From contig NZ_AP022617.1 in assembly GCF_010731575.1 (NCBI RefSeq), positions 4,960,001-5,024,000 on the forward strand: a stretch of 64,000 bases of DNA, given 5' to 3'. Both the position numbers and the translations under genes were made by a program. This DNA comes from Mycolicibacterium monacense. Its GTDB lineage: Bacteria; Actinomycetota; Actinomycetes; Mycobacteriales; Mycobacteriaceae. Shown in pieces: positions 9,737 through 17,735 of the stretch (its first letter is position 1; every line of letters begins with the position of its first letter). Below the pieces are notes generated by a model. That model had not been told where the DNA came from. It saw only the letters and a list, made by a program, of their open reading frames with translations, and searched no databases.

Positions 9737-9791
9737 CCACGGAATCCGCCGTGGCCGCACTACGACCATAGGAGGTGATGAGGTTCTAATG
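9737..9791 (+). promoter_or_regulatory. rpsF leader: hairpin, Shine-Dalgarno and three-codon upstream ORF
   Basis: CCACGG (9737-9742) and CCGTGG (9749-9754) form a 6-bp hairpin with loop AATCCG. AGGAGG follows at 9770-9775. An ATG at 9778 opens a three-codon frame (Met-Arg-Phe) whose TAA (9787-9789) overlaps the rpsF ATG as TAATG. rpsF leaders in several bacteria bind the S6:S18 complex through a CCG-containing hairpin; the resemblance here is suggestive only. Confidence 0.4.
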
Positions 9792-10079
9792 CGTCCATAC
9801 GAAATCATGGTCATTCTCGACCCCACACTTGACGAGCGCACCGTGGCTCCCTCGCTGGAGACGTTCCTGAACGTGATCCGCAAGGACGGCGGCAGTGTCG
9901 ACAAGGTCGACATCTGGGGCCGTCGCCGGCTCGCCTACGAGATCGCCAAGCATGCCGAGGGCATCTACGCGGTGATCGACGTCAAGGCCGCCCCGGCCAC
10001 GGTGACCGAGCTCGACCGTCAGCTCAGCCTGAACGAGTCGGTGCTGCGCACCAAGGTCATGCGGACCGACAAGCACTGA
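9789..10079 (+). CDS. rpsF: 30S ribosomal protein S6
   Basis: A 96-residue S6 protein of the small-subunit platform, which pairs with S18. The start [12 protein letters not shown] and the segment [25 protein letters not shown] are family hallmarks. ATG 9789 is preceded by AGGAGG 13 nt away, with a second GAGG closer. It is the first gene of the rpsF-ssb-rpsR-rplI operon, a common bacterial arrangement. Confidence 0.98.
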   Translation: MRPYEIMVILDPTLDERTVAPSLETFLNVIRKDGGSVDKVDIWGRRRLAYEIAKHAEGIYAVIDVKAAPATVTELDRQLSLNESVLRTKVMRTDKH

Positions 10080-10154
10080 TCACCGAACGGCTCCGGGTGT
10101 CATGCGCCTTGCGTAGGCTCGCGCCCAATATGCCGTCCATTTCAGGAGGACCCA

Positions 10155-10673
10155 GTGGCTGGTGACACCACCATCACCGTCGTCGGAAACCTGACCGCCG
10201 ATCCGGAATTGCGGTTCACGCCGTCCGGTGCGGCTGTCGCCAACTTCACCGTGGCGTCGACTCCGCGGATCTATGACCGCCAGAGCGGGGAGTGGAAGGA
10301 CGGCGAAGCGCTGTTCTTGCGCTGCAACATCTGGCGCGAGGCCGCCGAGAACGTCGCCGAAAGCCTGACCCGGGGATCCCGGGTCATCGTGACCGGCCGG
10401 CTCAAGCAGCGGTCCTTCGAAACCCGCGAGGGTGAGAAGCGCACCGTCATGGAGGTCGAGGTCGACGAGATCGGCCCGTCGCTGCGGTATGCCACGGCCA
10501 AGGTCAACAAGGCCAGCCGCGGTGGCGGCGGTGGCGGCGGCTTCGGCGGTGGCGGCGGTGGCGGATCGCGCGCCGGCGGCGGTGGCGGACAGGCGGCTGC
10601 GGCCGAGGACCCGTGGGGCAGCGCCCCGGCGTCGGGTTCCTTCAGCGGCGCCGACGACGAGCCCCCCTTCTGA
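10155..10673 (+). CDS. ssb: Single-stranded DNA-binding protein
   Basis: A 172-residue SSB from GTG 10155 behind AGGAGG. The N-terminal OB fold (about 1-110) includes [18 protein letters not shown] and the [14 protein letters not shown] segment. A Gly-rich flexible linker follows (about 120-145). The acidic tip DDEPPF is the docking peptide for replication and repair partners. It binds ssDNA as a tetramer. The position between rpsF and rpsR is the usual one. Confidence 0.98.
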   Translation: MAGDTTITVVGNLTADPELRFTPSGAAVANFTVASTPRIYDRQSGEWKDGEALFLRCNIWREAAENVAESLTRGSRVIVTGRLKQRSFETREGEKRTVMEVEVDEIGPSLRYATAKVNKASRGGGGGGGFGGGGGGGSRAGGGGGQAAAAEDPWGSAPASGSFSGADDEPPF

Positions 10674-10723
10674 GTGGCTTCTGAGAAGCACTCCACAGCA
10701 ATACTGAGAAAGAGATAGCGATT

Positions 10724-10978
10724 ATGGCCAAGTCCAACAAGCGGCGGCCGGCACCGGAAAAGCCGGTCAAGACCCGCAAGTGCGTGTTCTGCTCCAAGAA
10801 GGGGCAGGACATCGATTACAAGGACACCGCACTGCTGCGCACCTACATCAGCGAGCGCGGCAAGATCCGCGCCCGCCGGGTGACGGGTAACTGCGTGCAG
10901 CACCAGCGCGACATCGCGGTTGCGGTGAAGAACGCCCGTGAGGTGGCGCTGCTGCCGTTCGGTTCGTCCACGCGGTAG
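10724..10978 (+). CDS. rpsR: 30S ribosomal protein S18, zinc-binding (C+) form
   Basis: An 84-residue S18 that binds S6 in the 30S subunit. It keeps the cysteine motif CVFC (residues 20-23) plus a further Cys in the GNCVQHQ segment. This marks the zinc-requiring C+ paralogue (rpsR1 type) rather than the zinc-independent C- form that mycobacteria induce under zinc limitation. The ATG start gives the usual length. Confidence 0.97.
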   Translation: MAKSNKRRPAPEKPVKTRKCVFCSKKGQDIDYKDTALLRTYISERGKIRARRVTGNCVQHQRDIAVAVKNAREVALLPFGSSTR

Positions 10979-11007
10979 TCCATCACCGGAAACGAAAGAT
11001 CAACGAG

Positions 11008-11466
11008 ATGAAACTGATTCTTACCGCCGAGGTGGATCACCTGGGTGAGCCCGGTGACACCGTGGAAGTCAAGGACGGCTACGGCCGCAACTACCTGCTG
11101 CCGCGCGGGCTGGCGATCGTCGCCAGCCGTGGCGCCCAGCGCCAGGCCGACGACATCCGTCGTGCCCGCGAGTTGAAGACCGTCAAGGGTCTGGAGCACG
11201 CGAACGAGATCAAGACCGCGCTCGAGGCGCTCGACACCGTCGAGCTCGCGGTGAACGCCTCGGCCGATACGGGCAAGCTGTTCGGCTCGGTCACGGCCAC
11301 CGATGTGGTTGCCGCGATCAAGAAGGCCGGCGGCCCGAACCTCGACAAGCGGACCGTCGCTCTGCCGAAGGCGCACATCAAGAGCCTCGGCACGCACTCG
11401 GTTTCGGTTCGGCTTCACCCGGGGGTCGAAGCCTCGGTGTCGCTGAACGTCGTCGCCGAAAGCTGA
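11008..11466 (+). CDS. rplI: 50S ribosomal protein L9
   Basis: A 152-residue L9, last gene of the rpsF operon. The N-terminal domain begins [36 protein letters not shown] with the conserved [12 protein letters not shown]-binding segment. A long connecting helix and the C-terminal domain (LFGSVTATD ... [10 protein letters not shown]) follow. A strong terminator lies 14 bp after the stop, so dnaB downstream is a separate transcription unit. Confidence 0.97.
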   Translation: MKLILTAEVDHLGEPGDTVEVKDGYGRNYLLPRGLAIVASRGAQRQADDIRRARELKTVKGLEHANEIKTALEALDTVELAVNASADTGKLFGSVTATDVVAAIKKAGGPNLDKRTVALPKAHIKSLGTHSVSVRLHPGVEASVSLNVVAES

Positions 11467-11480
11467 CGCCAGCGTCAATA

Positions 11481-11518
11481 CGCCCGGGTGAGAACTGATC
11501 TTGGTTCTCACCCGGGCG
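11481..11518 (+). terminator. Intrinsic terminator of the rpsF-rplI operon
   Basis: A perfect 15-bp stem (CGCCCGGGTGAGAAC at 11481-11495 with its complement at 11504-11518) encloses an 8-nt loop. TTGCTGTG follows, which is only a weak U-run, as is common in mycobacteria. It is placed directly after the rplI stop. Confidence 0.9.
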
Positions 11519-11652
11519 TTGCTGTGTCTCCTGGCGAACTATGCCGGGTGATCTTTGCCTAGCGAACGTTATCTGCTGTTAACCTGGTGGGCCATTCGGC
11601 GCTACTCAACACGCCCGAGTCGTCAACCCGACACGACACGCCGTGAGAGTTT

Positions 11653-11793
11653 CTATCCACAAAGAACTACCAGTTTTGTAGTGCGCTTATCTGCGGGGAT
11701 GTCCACATAACGAACAGTTATCCCCAGGTTTTCCCCAACGCCTCAACACACCTGTCCTGATTTATGCACAGGCGCTCCACAGGGTTGTCCACA
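11653..11793 (+). promoter_or_regulatory. Cluster of DnaA-box-like 9-mers upstream of dnaB
   Basis: The roughly 400-bp region before dnaB has a run of DnaA-box-like sites in one orientation. They are CTATCCACA (11653-11661), ATGTCCACA (11699-11707), TTATCCCCA (11718-11726), TTTTCCCCA (11729-11737), TTATGCACA (11762-11770) and TTGTCCACA (11785-11793). The last matches the mycobacterial consensus exactly and four of the others differ by one base from TTRTCCACA or TTATCCACA. This is not the dnaA-dnaN intergenic oriC. DnaA binding to regulate dnaB is an inference. Confidence 0.5.
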
Positions 11794-11883
11794 GGGCCGG
11801 TTCCCGGCCGCGCCAGCAACGTCTAACGTTGGCCGTCGCGCGGAGTTGTCGGTGGGCCTTCCTACAGTCACAACCAGCGGACA

Positions 11884-11899
11884 ACGAACTGACGTTCGA
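11884..11899 (+). promoter_or_regulatory. Near-consensus LexA (SOS) box upstream of dnaB
   Basis: ACGAACTGACGTTCGA differs at one position from the mycobacterial SOS box TCGAAC-N4-GTTCGA. It ends 17 bp before the dnaB GTG start, in promoter/leader territory. LexA control of dnaB is inferred. Confidence 0.5.
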
Positions 11900-11916
11900 C
11901 AGATTGAGGGGGTCTT

Positions 11917-13299
11917 GTGGCTGTCGTGGACGACCGTGGTCATCCAGACATGGACGCTCCGCCGCCCAGCGAGGATTTCGGCCGCCAGCCTCCGCACGAT
12001 GCGGCTGCCGAACAGGCCGTCCTCGGCGGCATGCTGTTGAGCAAGGACGCCATCGCCGACGTGCTCGAGCGGCTGCGTCCCGGTGACTTCTACCGGCCGG
12101 CGCACCAGAACGTCTACGACGCGGTCCTCGACCTGTACGGCCGCGGTGAGCCCGCGGACGCGGTGACCGTGGCCGCCGAGTTGGACCGGCGCGGGCTGCT
12201 GCGGCGGATCGGCGGGGCGCCGTATCTGCACACCTTGATCTCGACCGTGCCGACCGCGGCCAACGCCGGGTTCTACGCGGGCATCGTGGCCGAGAAGGCG
12301 CTGCTGCGGCGGTTGGTCGAGGCGGGCACCCGCGTGGTGCAGTACGGCTATGCGGGCGCCGACGGGGCGGATGTCGCCGATGTGGTCGACCGGGCGCAGG
12401 CCGAGGTCTACGACGTGGTGGACCGGCGCTCGTCGGAGGACTTCGCGGTGCTGGAGAGCCTGCTGCAGCCCACGATGGACGAGATCGACGCCATCGCCTC
12501 GCAGGGCGGGATCGCCCGCGGTGTGCCGACCGGTTTCACCGAACTCGACGAGCTGACGAACGGTCTGCACTCGGGGCAGATGGTCGTGATCGCGGCGCGG
12601 CCGGGTATGGGGAAAAGCACCCTGGGTTTAGATTTCATGCGGTCGTGCTCGATCAAGCATCAACTGCCGAGCGTGATCTTCTCTCTGGAGATGAGCAAGT
12701 CCGAGATCGTCATGCGCCTGCTGTCCGCGGAGGCGAAAATCAAGCTGGCCGATATGCGTTCGGGCCGGATGAGTGACGACGACTGGACGCGGTTGGCGCG
12801 GCGCATGAGTGAGATCAGCGAGGCTCCGCTCTACATTGACGACTCGCCGAACCTGACGATGATGGAGATCCGGGCCAAGGCGCGACGGCTGCACCAGAAG
12901 GCCGGGCTGCGCCTGATCGTCATCGACTACCTGCAGCTGATGACGTCGGGCAAGAAGGTGGAGTCACGCCAGCAGGAAGTGTCGGAATTCTCGCGAAACA
13001 TGAAGCTGCTGGCCAAGGAACTCGAGGTGCCGGTGATCGCGATGAGCCAGCTGAACCGTGGACCCGAGCAGCGAACTGACAAGAAGCCGATGCTGTCGGA
13101 TCTGCGTGAGTCGGGTGCCATCGAGCAGGACGCCGACATGGTGATCCTGCTGCACCGCCCCGATGCCTTCGAACGTGACGACCCGCGCGGTGGCGAGGCC
13201 GATCTCATTGTGGCCAAGCACCGTAACGGTCCGACGAAGACGATCACCGTTGCGCACCAACTGCATCTGTCGCGGTTCGCGAACATGGCCCACGCGTAG
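11917..13299 (+). CDS. dnaB: Replicative DNA helicase DnaB (no intein)
   Basis: A 460-residue hexameric helicase that unwinds DNA at the replication fork. The N-terminal primase-interaction domain (about 25-130) starts QPPHDAAAEQAVLGGMLL. The RecA-like ATPase has the Walker A segment RPGMGKST (Lys about 233), FSLEMSK, the Walker B LIVIDYLQLM, and ADMVILLHRP near the end. GTG 11917 follows GAGGGGG. The length equals the extein length, so there is no intein, unlike M. tuberculosis DnaB. The gene stands behind the rpsF-operon terminator with its own regulatory region. Confidence 0.98.
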   Translation: MAVVDDRGHPDMDAPPPSEDFGRQPPHDAAAEQAVLGGMLLSKDAIADVLERLRPGDFYRPAHQNVYDAVLDLYGRGEPADAVTVAAELDRRGLLRRIGGAPYLHTLISTVPTAANAGFYAGIVAEKALLRRLVEAGTRVVQYGYAGADGADVADVVDRAQAEVYDVVDRRSSEDFAVLESLLQPTMDEIDAIASQGGIARGVPTGFTELDELTNGLHSGQMVVIAARPGMGKSTLGLDFMRSCSIKHQLPSVIFSLEMSKSEIVMRLLSAEAKIKLADMRSGRMSDDDWTRLARRMSEISEAPLYIDDSPNLTMMEIRAKARRLHQKAGLRLIVIDYLQLMTSGKKVESRQQEVSEFSRNMKLLAKELEVPVIAMSQLNRGPEQRTDKKPMLSDLRESGAIEQDADMVILLHRPDAFERDDPRGGEADLIVAKHRNGPTKTITVAHQLHLSRFANMAHA

Positions 13300-13793
13300 G
13301 GGCACCAGAGCACGACGACGGTTGTAGGGTCTCACGCCGTACTTCAAAATTTGAACGGCTGACTTCCAATGGACTTCGAACCGGAAACGTCCGTGACGCA
13401 CGAGTTTCATCGAGTCCTGCATCAGTGGTCCAGCGCGGTTGCCGTAGGCCGGCGGCGACGTTGACCGCACGGAGCGTGGGCTGGGCGGGCGAGCGTCAGA
13501 GCTTCTCACCGATCTGCAACACGAGCCCAGCAGCTGTCATGTGCACGTGGGAGATACTCGACCGGCGCCGACAATCAACGACGCCGCTCAGCCATCCGCG
13601 GCCAACCGCCTATCAGACGACGGCCAACAACCGCATAGCCGGGCGCATTAGCGACGCGCGGACCAACGTGACCGAAGAATGAGTGGGCAGCCGTGGCTCC
13701 GCACCTGCACGTAGATCAACGGCAGCGCAGCGGGGGACCTCACGCCGACGCGAACTAATCCGGTGCGGGTGCGGTGTCGACTATTTGCGACGG
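13300..13793. other. Intergenic stretch without a recognised gene
   Basis: Between the convergent dnaB and HNH genes. A short frame at 13425-13682 on the plus strand has no recognisable family and mycobacterium-like GC alone would produce it. No clear terminator hairpin, tRNA or repeat was seen. Confidence 0.5.
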
Positions 13794-15338
13794 TCATGCC
13801 GCCCGACCTTCCGGAGGTGCGGGGCCGCCGGGTTCACCGGCGCTGTCGGCGGACCGCGTCGGCGAGTCCGGCTCGGCGGGGACAGTCTCGTCGCATTCGT
13901 CAGCCGGCTCGGCGTCGCTGATGTCGTTGGCGTCAGCCGGCTCCGCCCATACAACGGGATCGCCGGGAACGCTCGGGTCGTCGGGTGGCCGGAGAAGGCG
14001 TTCGGGTCGGTGGTAGTGGTTGAGGCGGGCTTGGCCGGTGTCCAGCCGTGGCGGCGGGATCCATTCGACGTCGCAGTGGTCGTTCATGCGGGTGGACCAG
14101 CCGCCGTCTTTGTCGACGCTGCGGTTGTCGGCCCCGCACGCGAGCCCGAGTTCATCGACGTTGGTGTTGCCGCCGTCTGACCAGTCGGCATCCACATGAT
14201 GCACCTGGCAGCCGTAGGCGCCGACAGTGCAGCACGGTTTGGTGCATCCGCCATCTCGCGCGATCAGCATGATGCGTTGCGCAGCCGAGGCAGTCCGCTT
14301 GGCGCGGAACAGATCAAGAGCAGATCCGGTAGCTCCGTCGAACACCGCCAGGTAGTGGTTGGCGTGGCCGGCCATCCGGATCACATCGGCGATCGGCACG
14401 ACGGTGCCGCCACCGGTGGTGCCGACCCCGGCGCGGGACTCCAGATCCTCCAGCGTGGTGCGGATGATGATCGAGACCGGCAGTCCATTCAGTTGGCCGA
14501 GTTCGCCGCTCATCAAGGCGATGCGCCCGATCGCGACCATCGCATCGTGTTGGCGCTGGGCCAGGGTGCGGTGGTCGTTGTCGATCTGCTCCTGCGACGG
14601 GGTCCCCGAGGTGCAGGGTTCGGGATCGTCGGGATTGCACATGCCCGGCGCCGCGTACTTCGCGAAGATCACCTCCCACACCGCCCACGCTTCCGGCGTC
14701 AGGTGCCCGGACAGGTCGACCATCCCGTCGGGGCGTTGTTTCGATCGCGACACGCCACGCTTGCGGGCCCGTTCGGTGTCATCGGGCTCGGGACCGTCCT
14801 GATCGAGCAGGAACAACGTGAGGTCGGCTGCGTCCTTGAGTTCCTTGGGGCCGACACCGACCGCGGTGCGCACCAGGGTGACCTCAAACTGCTCCCGCGT
14901 GACGGTGTCGACGAACCCCGGCAACTTGTCGACCGCTCTGCGGATGACCTCGACGTGTTCGCTGTTGATCAACCCGTGCGCCTGTGCTGCCGCCGTTGCG
15001 GGTAACACCGGCGGCAGCGAAGGACCGGTCAATGCCTGGCGCGGCGCCAGCAGACCGGCCTCGGTGAGTCGTCGGTTGGCCTCACTGCCCGAGATCCGCC
15101 AGCGGACCGTCAGCACCTCTCTCCACGATTTGGCGCCCATCTGCTGCGGTGTCGCCTCGGAGCGCAGACGGGCCAGCAAGCGGTGGCTCATCGTGGGCAG
15201 CCGGCATCCCAGGATCTCGAGTTCATCCAGCGCCGCAACGAGTTCGGCGCGGTCCAACAAGGCGACATCACAGGAGGCCACCTCGTCGAAGGCCGCACGC
15301 AGCGCGGTCACCGCGGCCTGGAGGTCGTGCCCTGACAT
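13794..15338 (-). CDS. DUF222 / HNH endonuclease protein (13E12 repeat family)
   Basis: A 514-residue member of the mycobacterial 13E12-type family. The long helical DUF222 region (about 1-330) includes VALLDRAELVAALDELE and MSHRLLARL. A C-terminal HNH-like module follows, with paired cysteines (GCTKPCC), HHVDADWSDGGNTNVDELGLACG and WSTRMN, then an acidic, Pro-rich tail. Start ATG 15338 is preferred over the ATG five codons upstream because the latter lies inside a LexA box. These genes are multicopy in mycobacterial genomes and some are SOS-induced. Nuclease activity is inferred; the substrate is unknown. Confidence 0.85.
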   Translation of the reverse strand: MSGHDLQAAVTALRAAFDEVASCDVALLDRAELVAALDELEILGCRLPTMSHRLLARLRSEATPQQMGAKSWREVLTVRWRISGSEANRRLTEAGLLAPRQALTGPSLPPVLPATAAAQAHGLINSEHVEVIRRAVDKLPGFVDTVTREQFEVTLVRTAVGVGPKELKDAADLTLFLLDQDGPEPDDTERARKRGVSRSKQRPDGMVDLSGHLTPEAWAVWEVIFAKYAAPGMCNPDDPEPCTSGTPSQEQIDNDHRTLAQRQHDAMVAIGRIALMSGELGQLNGLPVSIIIRTTLEDLESRAGVGTTGGGTVVPIADVIRMAGHANHYLAVFDGATGSALDLFRAKRTASAAQRIMLIARDGGCTKPCCTVGAYGCQVHHVDADWSDGGNTNVDELGLACGADNRSVDKDGGWSTRMNDHCDVEWIPPPRLDTGQARLNHYHRPERLLRPPDDPSVPGDPVVWAEPADANDISDAEPADECDETVPAEPDSPTRSADSAGEPGGPAPPEGRAA

Positions 15339-15341
15339 ACC

Positions 15342-15357
15342 TCGAACATACATTCGA
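15342..15357 (-). promoter_or_regulatory. LexA (SOS) box of the 13E12-type gene
   Basis: On the minus strand TCGAATGTATGTTCGA has one mismatch from TCGAAC-N4-GTTCGA. It sits immediately upstream of the chosen start codon. SOS boxes are known in front of several 13E12-family genes in M. tuberculosis, which supports the call. Confidence 0.72.
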
Positions 15358-16150
15358 CCACCGACAAATTCGCTGCCTCAGACTCCGATGCGGATGCAGA
15401 GGACGTCGCGAAGGGCTGTCATCAGGTGGTCAAAGGATGCGGAGGACCGGACGCGTCAAACTCTTTGGCGCACTGACGTTAACGCGCTGGAACCTTCACC
15501 GGCAGCGCCGTAGTCGTCTTTATCCACGAATTCCGCACGGGCAGAACATCATTGAACAAGAGTGCGGCAGGTTCACAACGAAGCGCTGCCATCGGTGCGG
15601 CCGAATGGAAATGGCGCCTTAGGTGGTCGGCGTAAAACCAATCGCTTGGCCGTGCCACAAGGGCCTGGTCACCTCGAGCGGCGGAAACCCGACGGGGACC
15701 TATTCCGAAGGCGTCGCTGAATTGTTACTTGTGGCACCCTGGGCGCGAAATGTGTTCTGACACACTGGTCCGGCGGGTTCGACTACATCACGCCCTCACC
15801 GCGTTCCCAGTGTCGGGGGAGGGCAGAGCAAGGGGGTCGCCACATCAAGCCGACCCGGGATCGGCTTTCGCCTGTCGTCGCCGGAAGGGGCCTCCGGCGG
15901 CACAATGCGCATATTCAATCGGGCTTCTACGTGGTGTTTTGTGAGAATCGCGGGGATTCCACTAAAGTCTGCGCCTAACTCTGACAGGGCAGTGACCCGA
16001 GAACAGCGCAATGTAGGCCACGTCCGCCAAGTAGTGGCAGTAGTCGTTCTGGGTGATCTATCGGCGCCGCGTCCGTGCGCGTCGCCTTGGCTGTTCTGTG
16101 CGTAGCAATCGTTCGTTGCCGGCACACATCTGGCCGTGTCGGCAATAGCC
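15358..16150. other. About 0.8 kb without a recognised gene
   Basis: No frame here resembles a known family, and codon patterns look random. One 7-bp hairpin is visible (CGCCGGA 15879-15885 with TCCGGCG 15893-15899) but no U-run follows. A minus-strand open frame covering 15975-17027 is antisense to a convincing gene and is not taken as coding. The region may be degraded accessory DNA. Confidence 0.5.
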
Positions 16151-16162
16151 GCTGCCTACGAA

Positions 16163-16250
16163 TCAGAGTCCAACGCCGTTTCTCAACGCCCGAGAGGCGA
16201 GTTGGCGGGGAGGGGAGCCCTGTCCGGGGGGAGCTGAAACCTTCACAGAA
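16163..16250 (+). promoter_or_regulatory. Structured leader, possible c-di-AMP (ydaO-like) element, incomplete
   Basis: The 5' leader of the transglycosylase-like gene contains GAGTCC. A hairpin follows (CCAAC 16170-16174 with GTTGG 16201-16205, enclosing CGCC/GGCG at 16187-16199), then GGCGGGGAGGGGAGCCC and GGGGGGAGCTGAAACC. The order GAGTCC - hairpin - GGGGGA-CC - hairpin - GGGG-TGAA recalls the 5' half of actinobacterial ydaO riboswitches, which often precede cell-wall hydrolase genes. The conserved 3' half (CCG-CAGCTAAC-type segment) is not visible, so this may be a degenerate or different element. Confidence 0.3.
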
Positions 16251-16259
16251 GAAAGAACC

Positions 16260-16973
16260 ATGCCGAAGCACGCCCGAGTGACGAAGTTCTCCGATCAGAA
16301 ACAAGTAAAGACGCTCATCGCCACGGCTGTACTCACCGCCGGCCTCGGGGGCTCTGCACTTGTCGTTTCGCCGGACCATCCGCTGACGGCCGCTCCAGTT
16401 GCGCAGTCGGGGGTAGTCGTTGCGGCCAATCCCGTCGCCGCGGCCGCCCCCGCAACACCCGAGCCGGTGCTCGCGGCCGCCCCGGCCCCCAAGCCGGTGG
16501 TGGTGACCGCAGACTCCAGCCCCCAGGACATCGTCAACGCCATCGTGAGCCAGGGCCGGGCCGTCGGGCTGGCCGAAGAGCAGATCAAGACCATCATCGC
16601 CACCGCGAAGATCGAATCCGGCTTCCGCCCGGCAGTGTCCGGCGGTGCGCAGCCCTACGGCGCCCCGGCGACCGCGGCCGATGAGGTCCTCGGCCTGTTC
16701 CAGGAGAAGGCCACCTTCGGCACCGTCGCCGAACGCCAAGACCCCAACAAGGCGATCGCTCGCTTCATCGTCCGGTACACCGAGGCGTTCAAGAAGTACG
16801 GCATCACCGACGACACCGTGCAGGCCGCCACGCTGGCGCAGAACCCGCAACTCCTCAAGCACCGGCGCGGGGTCGGAACCGGCTACTACAACACCGTCAA
16901 AGCGGCGATGGGCGAAGCCGGGCACCTCTACGACCAGGCAGCCGCACGCCCGCCGCAATCGGTCATCCGCTAG
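16260..16973 (+). CDS. Secreted lysozyme/transglycosylase-like protein
   Basis: A 237-residue protein with an N-terminal signal segment (TLIATAVLTAGLGGSALVV, about 20-38) and an Ala/Pro-rich linker. The C-terminal domain of about 110 residues contains AKIESGFRP and VLGLFQEK, the arrangement around the catalytic Glu of soluble lytic transglycosylases (Glu in IESGF, about residue 119). It probably cleaves or remodels peptidoglycan outside the membrane. Only a weak ribosome site (GAAAGA) precedes the ATG, and the leader looks structured. Its 3' end abuts the breakpoint of a decayed methyltransferase gene. Confidence 0.78.
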   Translation: MPKHARVTKFSDQKQVKTLIATAVLTAGLGGSALVVSPDHPLTAAPVAQSGVVVAANPVAAAAPATPEPVLAAAPAPKPVVVTADSSPQDIVNAIVSQGRAVGLAEEQIKTIIATAKIESGFRPAVSGGAQPYGAPATAADEVLGLFQEKATFGTVAERQDPNKAIARFIVRYTEAFKKYGITDDTVQAATLAQNPQLLKHRRGVGTGYYNTVKAAMGEAGHLYDQAAARPPQSVIR

Positions 16974-17067
16974 CCGGACCGATGCTCCACGGCGGGCGTA
17001 CTCCTTCGAACTCGGGGGCGTCGCCACGGTAGACCGATTCGAACATCTCCTCGGACGGTGTACTCAC
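16963..17067 (-). pseudogene. N-terminal fragment of a class I SAM methyltransferase
   Basis: A GTG start at 17067 with good ribosome site GGGAGAAG opens a 34-codon frame reading ...EEMFESVYRGDAPEFEG and RPPWSIG, then PASG and a stop. The first 30 residues match the conserved N-terminus of mycobacterial class I methyltransferases (FE-x-YRG ... RPPWDIG-x-PQP). The expected PQP and the SAM-binding GCG segment are absent. It is therefore a 3'-truncated remnant, 35 bp downstream of the PPOX gene on the same strand, and probably once followed it in an operon. The break lies close to 16977. Confidence 0.7.
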
Positions 17068-17102
17068 GTTTCTTCTCCCTTCGGTGCTTGGGGGTAAAAC
17101 GC

Positions 17103-17492
17103 TTAGTGCACAGTCTTTTTCGGGGGAACCATCTTGTGGTGATTCAACGGCTCACCGCTGAGGTTCCAACTCCAGGACACGGTCGGCCGGACCCGAAGGT
17201 ATGGGTTAGGGCCGCCGACGACCTCAGCGGTGCCGTACACCCGCAGGTACCGCGGTGACCACGGGTCGGTCGACGCCAGGTCGTCGATCACCAGTGCCAC
17301 CTTGTGGTGCCCGGCTGCGACGTTGTGGTGTCGACGGGTGTTCGCCGGCCGGAACCCGCCGATGTTGATGTAGGTCCCGTCGAATTCGAACCCCACCGGA
17401 ACGACGTCGGGTTGCCCCTCGTCGTCCACGGTCGCGATGCGCGCCAACGGTTGAGAAGCCATGTACGCCAATTCCTCGTCGGTGAAGCTCAT
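17103..17492 (-). CDS. PPOX-class F420/flavin-dependent oxidoreductase
   Basis: A 129-residue split-barrel protein of the pyridoxamine-phosphate-oxidase-like family. The start MSFTDEELAYM, then LARIATVDDEGQPDVVPVGFEFDG and the C-terminal RYLRVYGTAEVV match the short F420-dependent type (often TIGR-class PPOX). ATG 17492 follows AAGGA. It overlaps by 4 bp (ATGA) the 3' end of a broken TetR gene and is followed by a truncated methyltransferase, so it is the only intact member of the remnant operon. The substrate is unknown. Confidence 0.85.
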   Translation of the reverse strand: MSFTDEELAYMASQPLARIATVDDEGQPDVVPVGFEFDGTYINIGGFRPANTRRHHNVAAGHHKVALVIDDLASTDPWSPRYLRVYGTAEVVGGPNPYLRVRPTVSWSWNLSGEPLNHHKMVPPKKTVH

Positions 17493-17735
17493 GGTCGTCG
17501 TCCTTCCGCGTGATCTGGGTCGAGGTGCGTTCGTATCAACGGCGTGACGAGCCCGAGGATGTAGCGCTGGTTGGCGATGCCCATCAGTATCGCTCCGGCC
17601 AGGGCGGCGCGCAGGCGTGTGTCGGGGCGTCAATGGTGGCGGCCAACGGGTCGACGGCCTGTGCGGTGATGTGAGCGCGCATCAGTTCGGCAGCGTAGCG
17701 CTGTAGAGTTTCAAGACCCACCAGGATCGAAGCCA
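17489..17735 (-). pseudogene. Broken TetR-family regulator (C-terminal part, frameshifted)
   Basis: Two minus-strand frames together encode a TetR C-terminal domain. One, about 17735-17625, reads ILVGLETLQRYAAELMRAH and AVDPLAATIDAP. After a one-base shift near 17620, the other reads DTRLRAALAGAILMGIANQRYIL and ends at TGA 17489-17491. The DNA-binding N-terminal half is missing. The stop overlaps the PPOX start as ATGA, the arrangement expected of a former TetR-PPOX operon. Confidence 0.72.

Noticed and set aside
11653..11793. Chromosomal origin of replication
   Set aside because: The DnaA-box-like sites lie before dnaB, not between dnaA and dnaN, and no AT-rich unwinding region is evident; they are treated as regulatory candidates.
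13794..15338. Mobile element / REP13E12 insertion
   Set aside because: Only the protein-coding 13E12-type gene is present; no terminal repeats or target duplication were seen, so an insertion is not claimed.
15770..15800. Possible tRNA T-arm (GGTTCGACT)
   Set aside because: The flanking stem does not pair and no acceptor, D or anticodon arm is found around it.
15975..17027. Long minus-strand reading frame of 350 codons
   Set aside because: It is antisense to the secreted transglycosylase-like gene, has no recognisable domain and reflects high GC in the third position.
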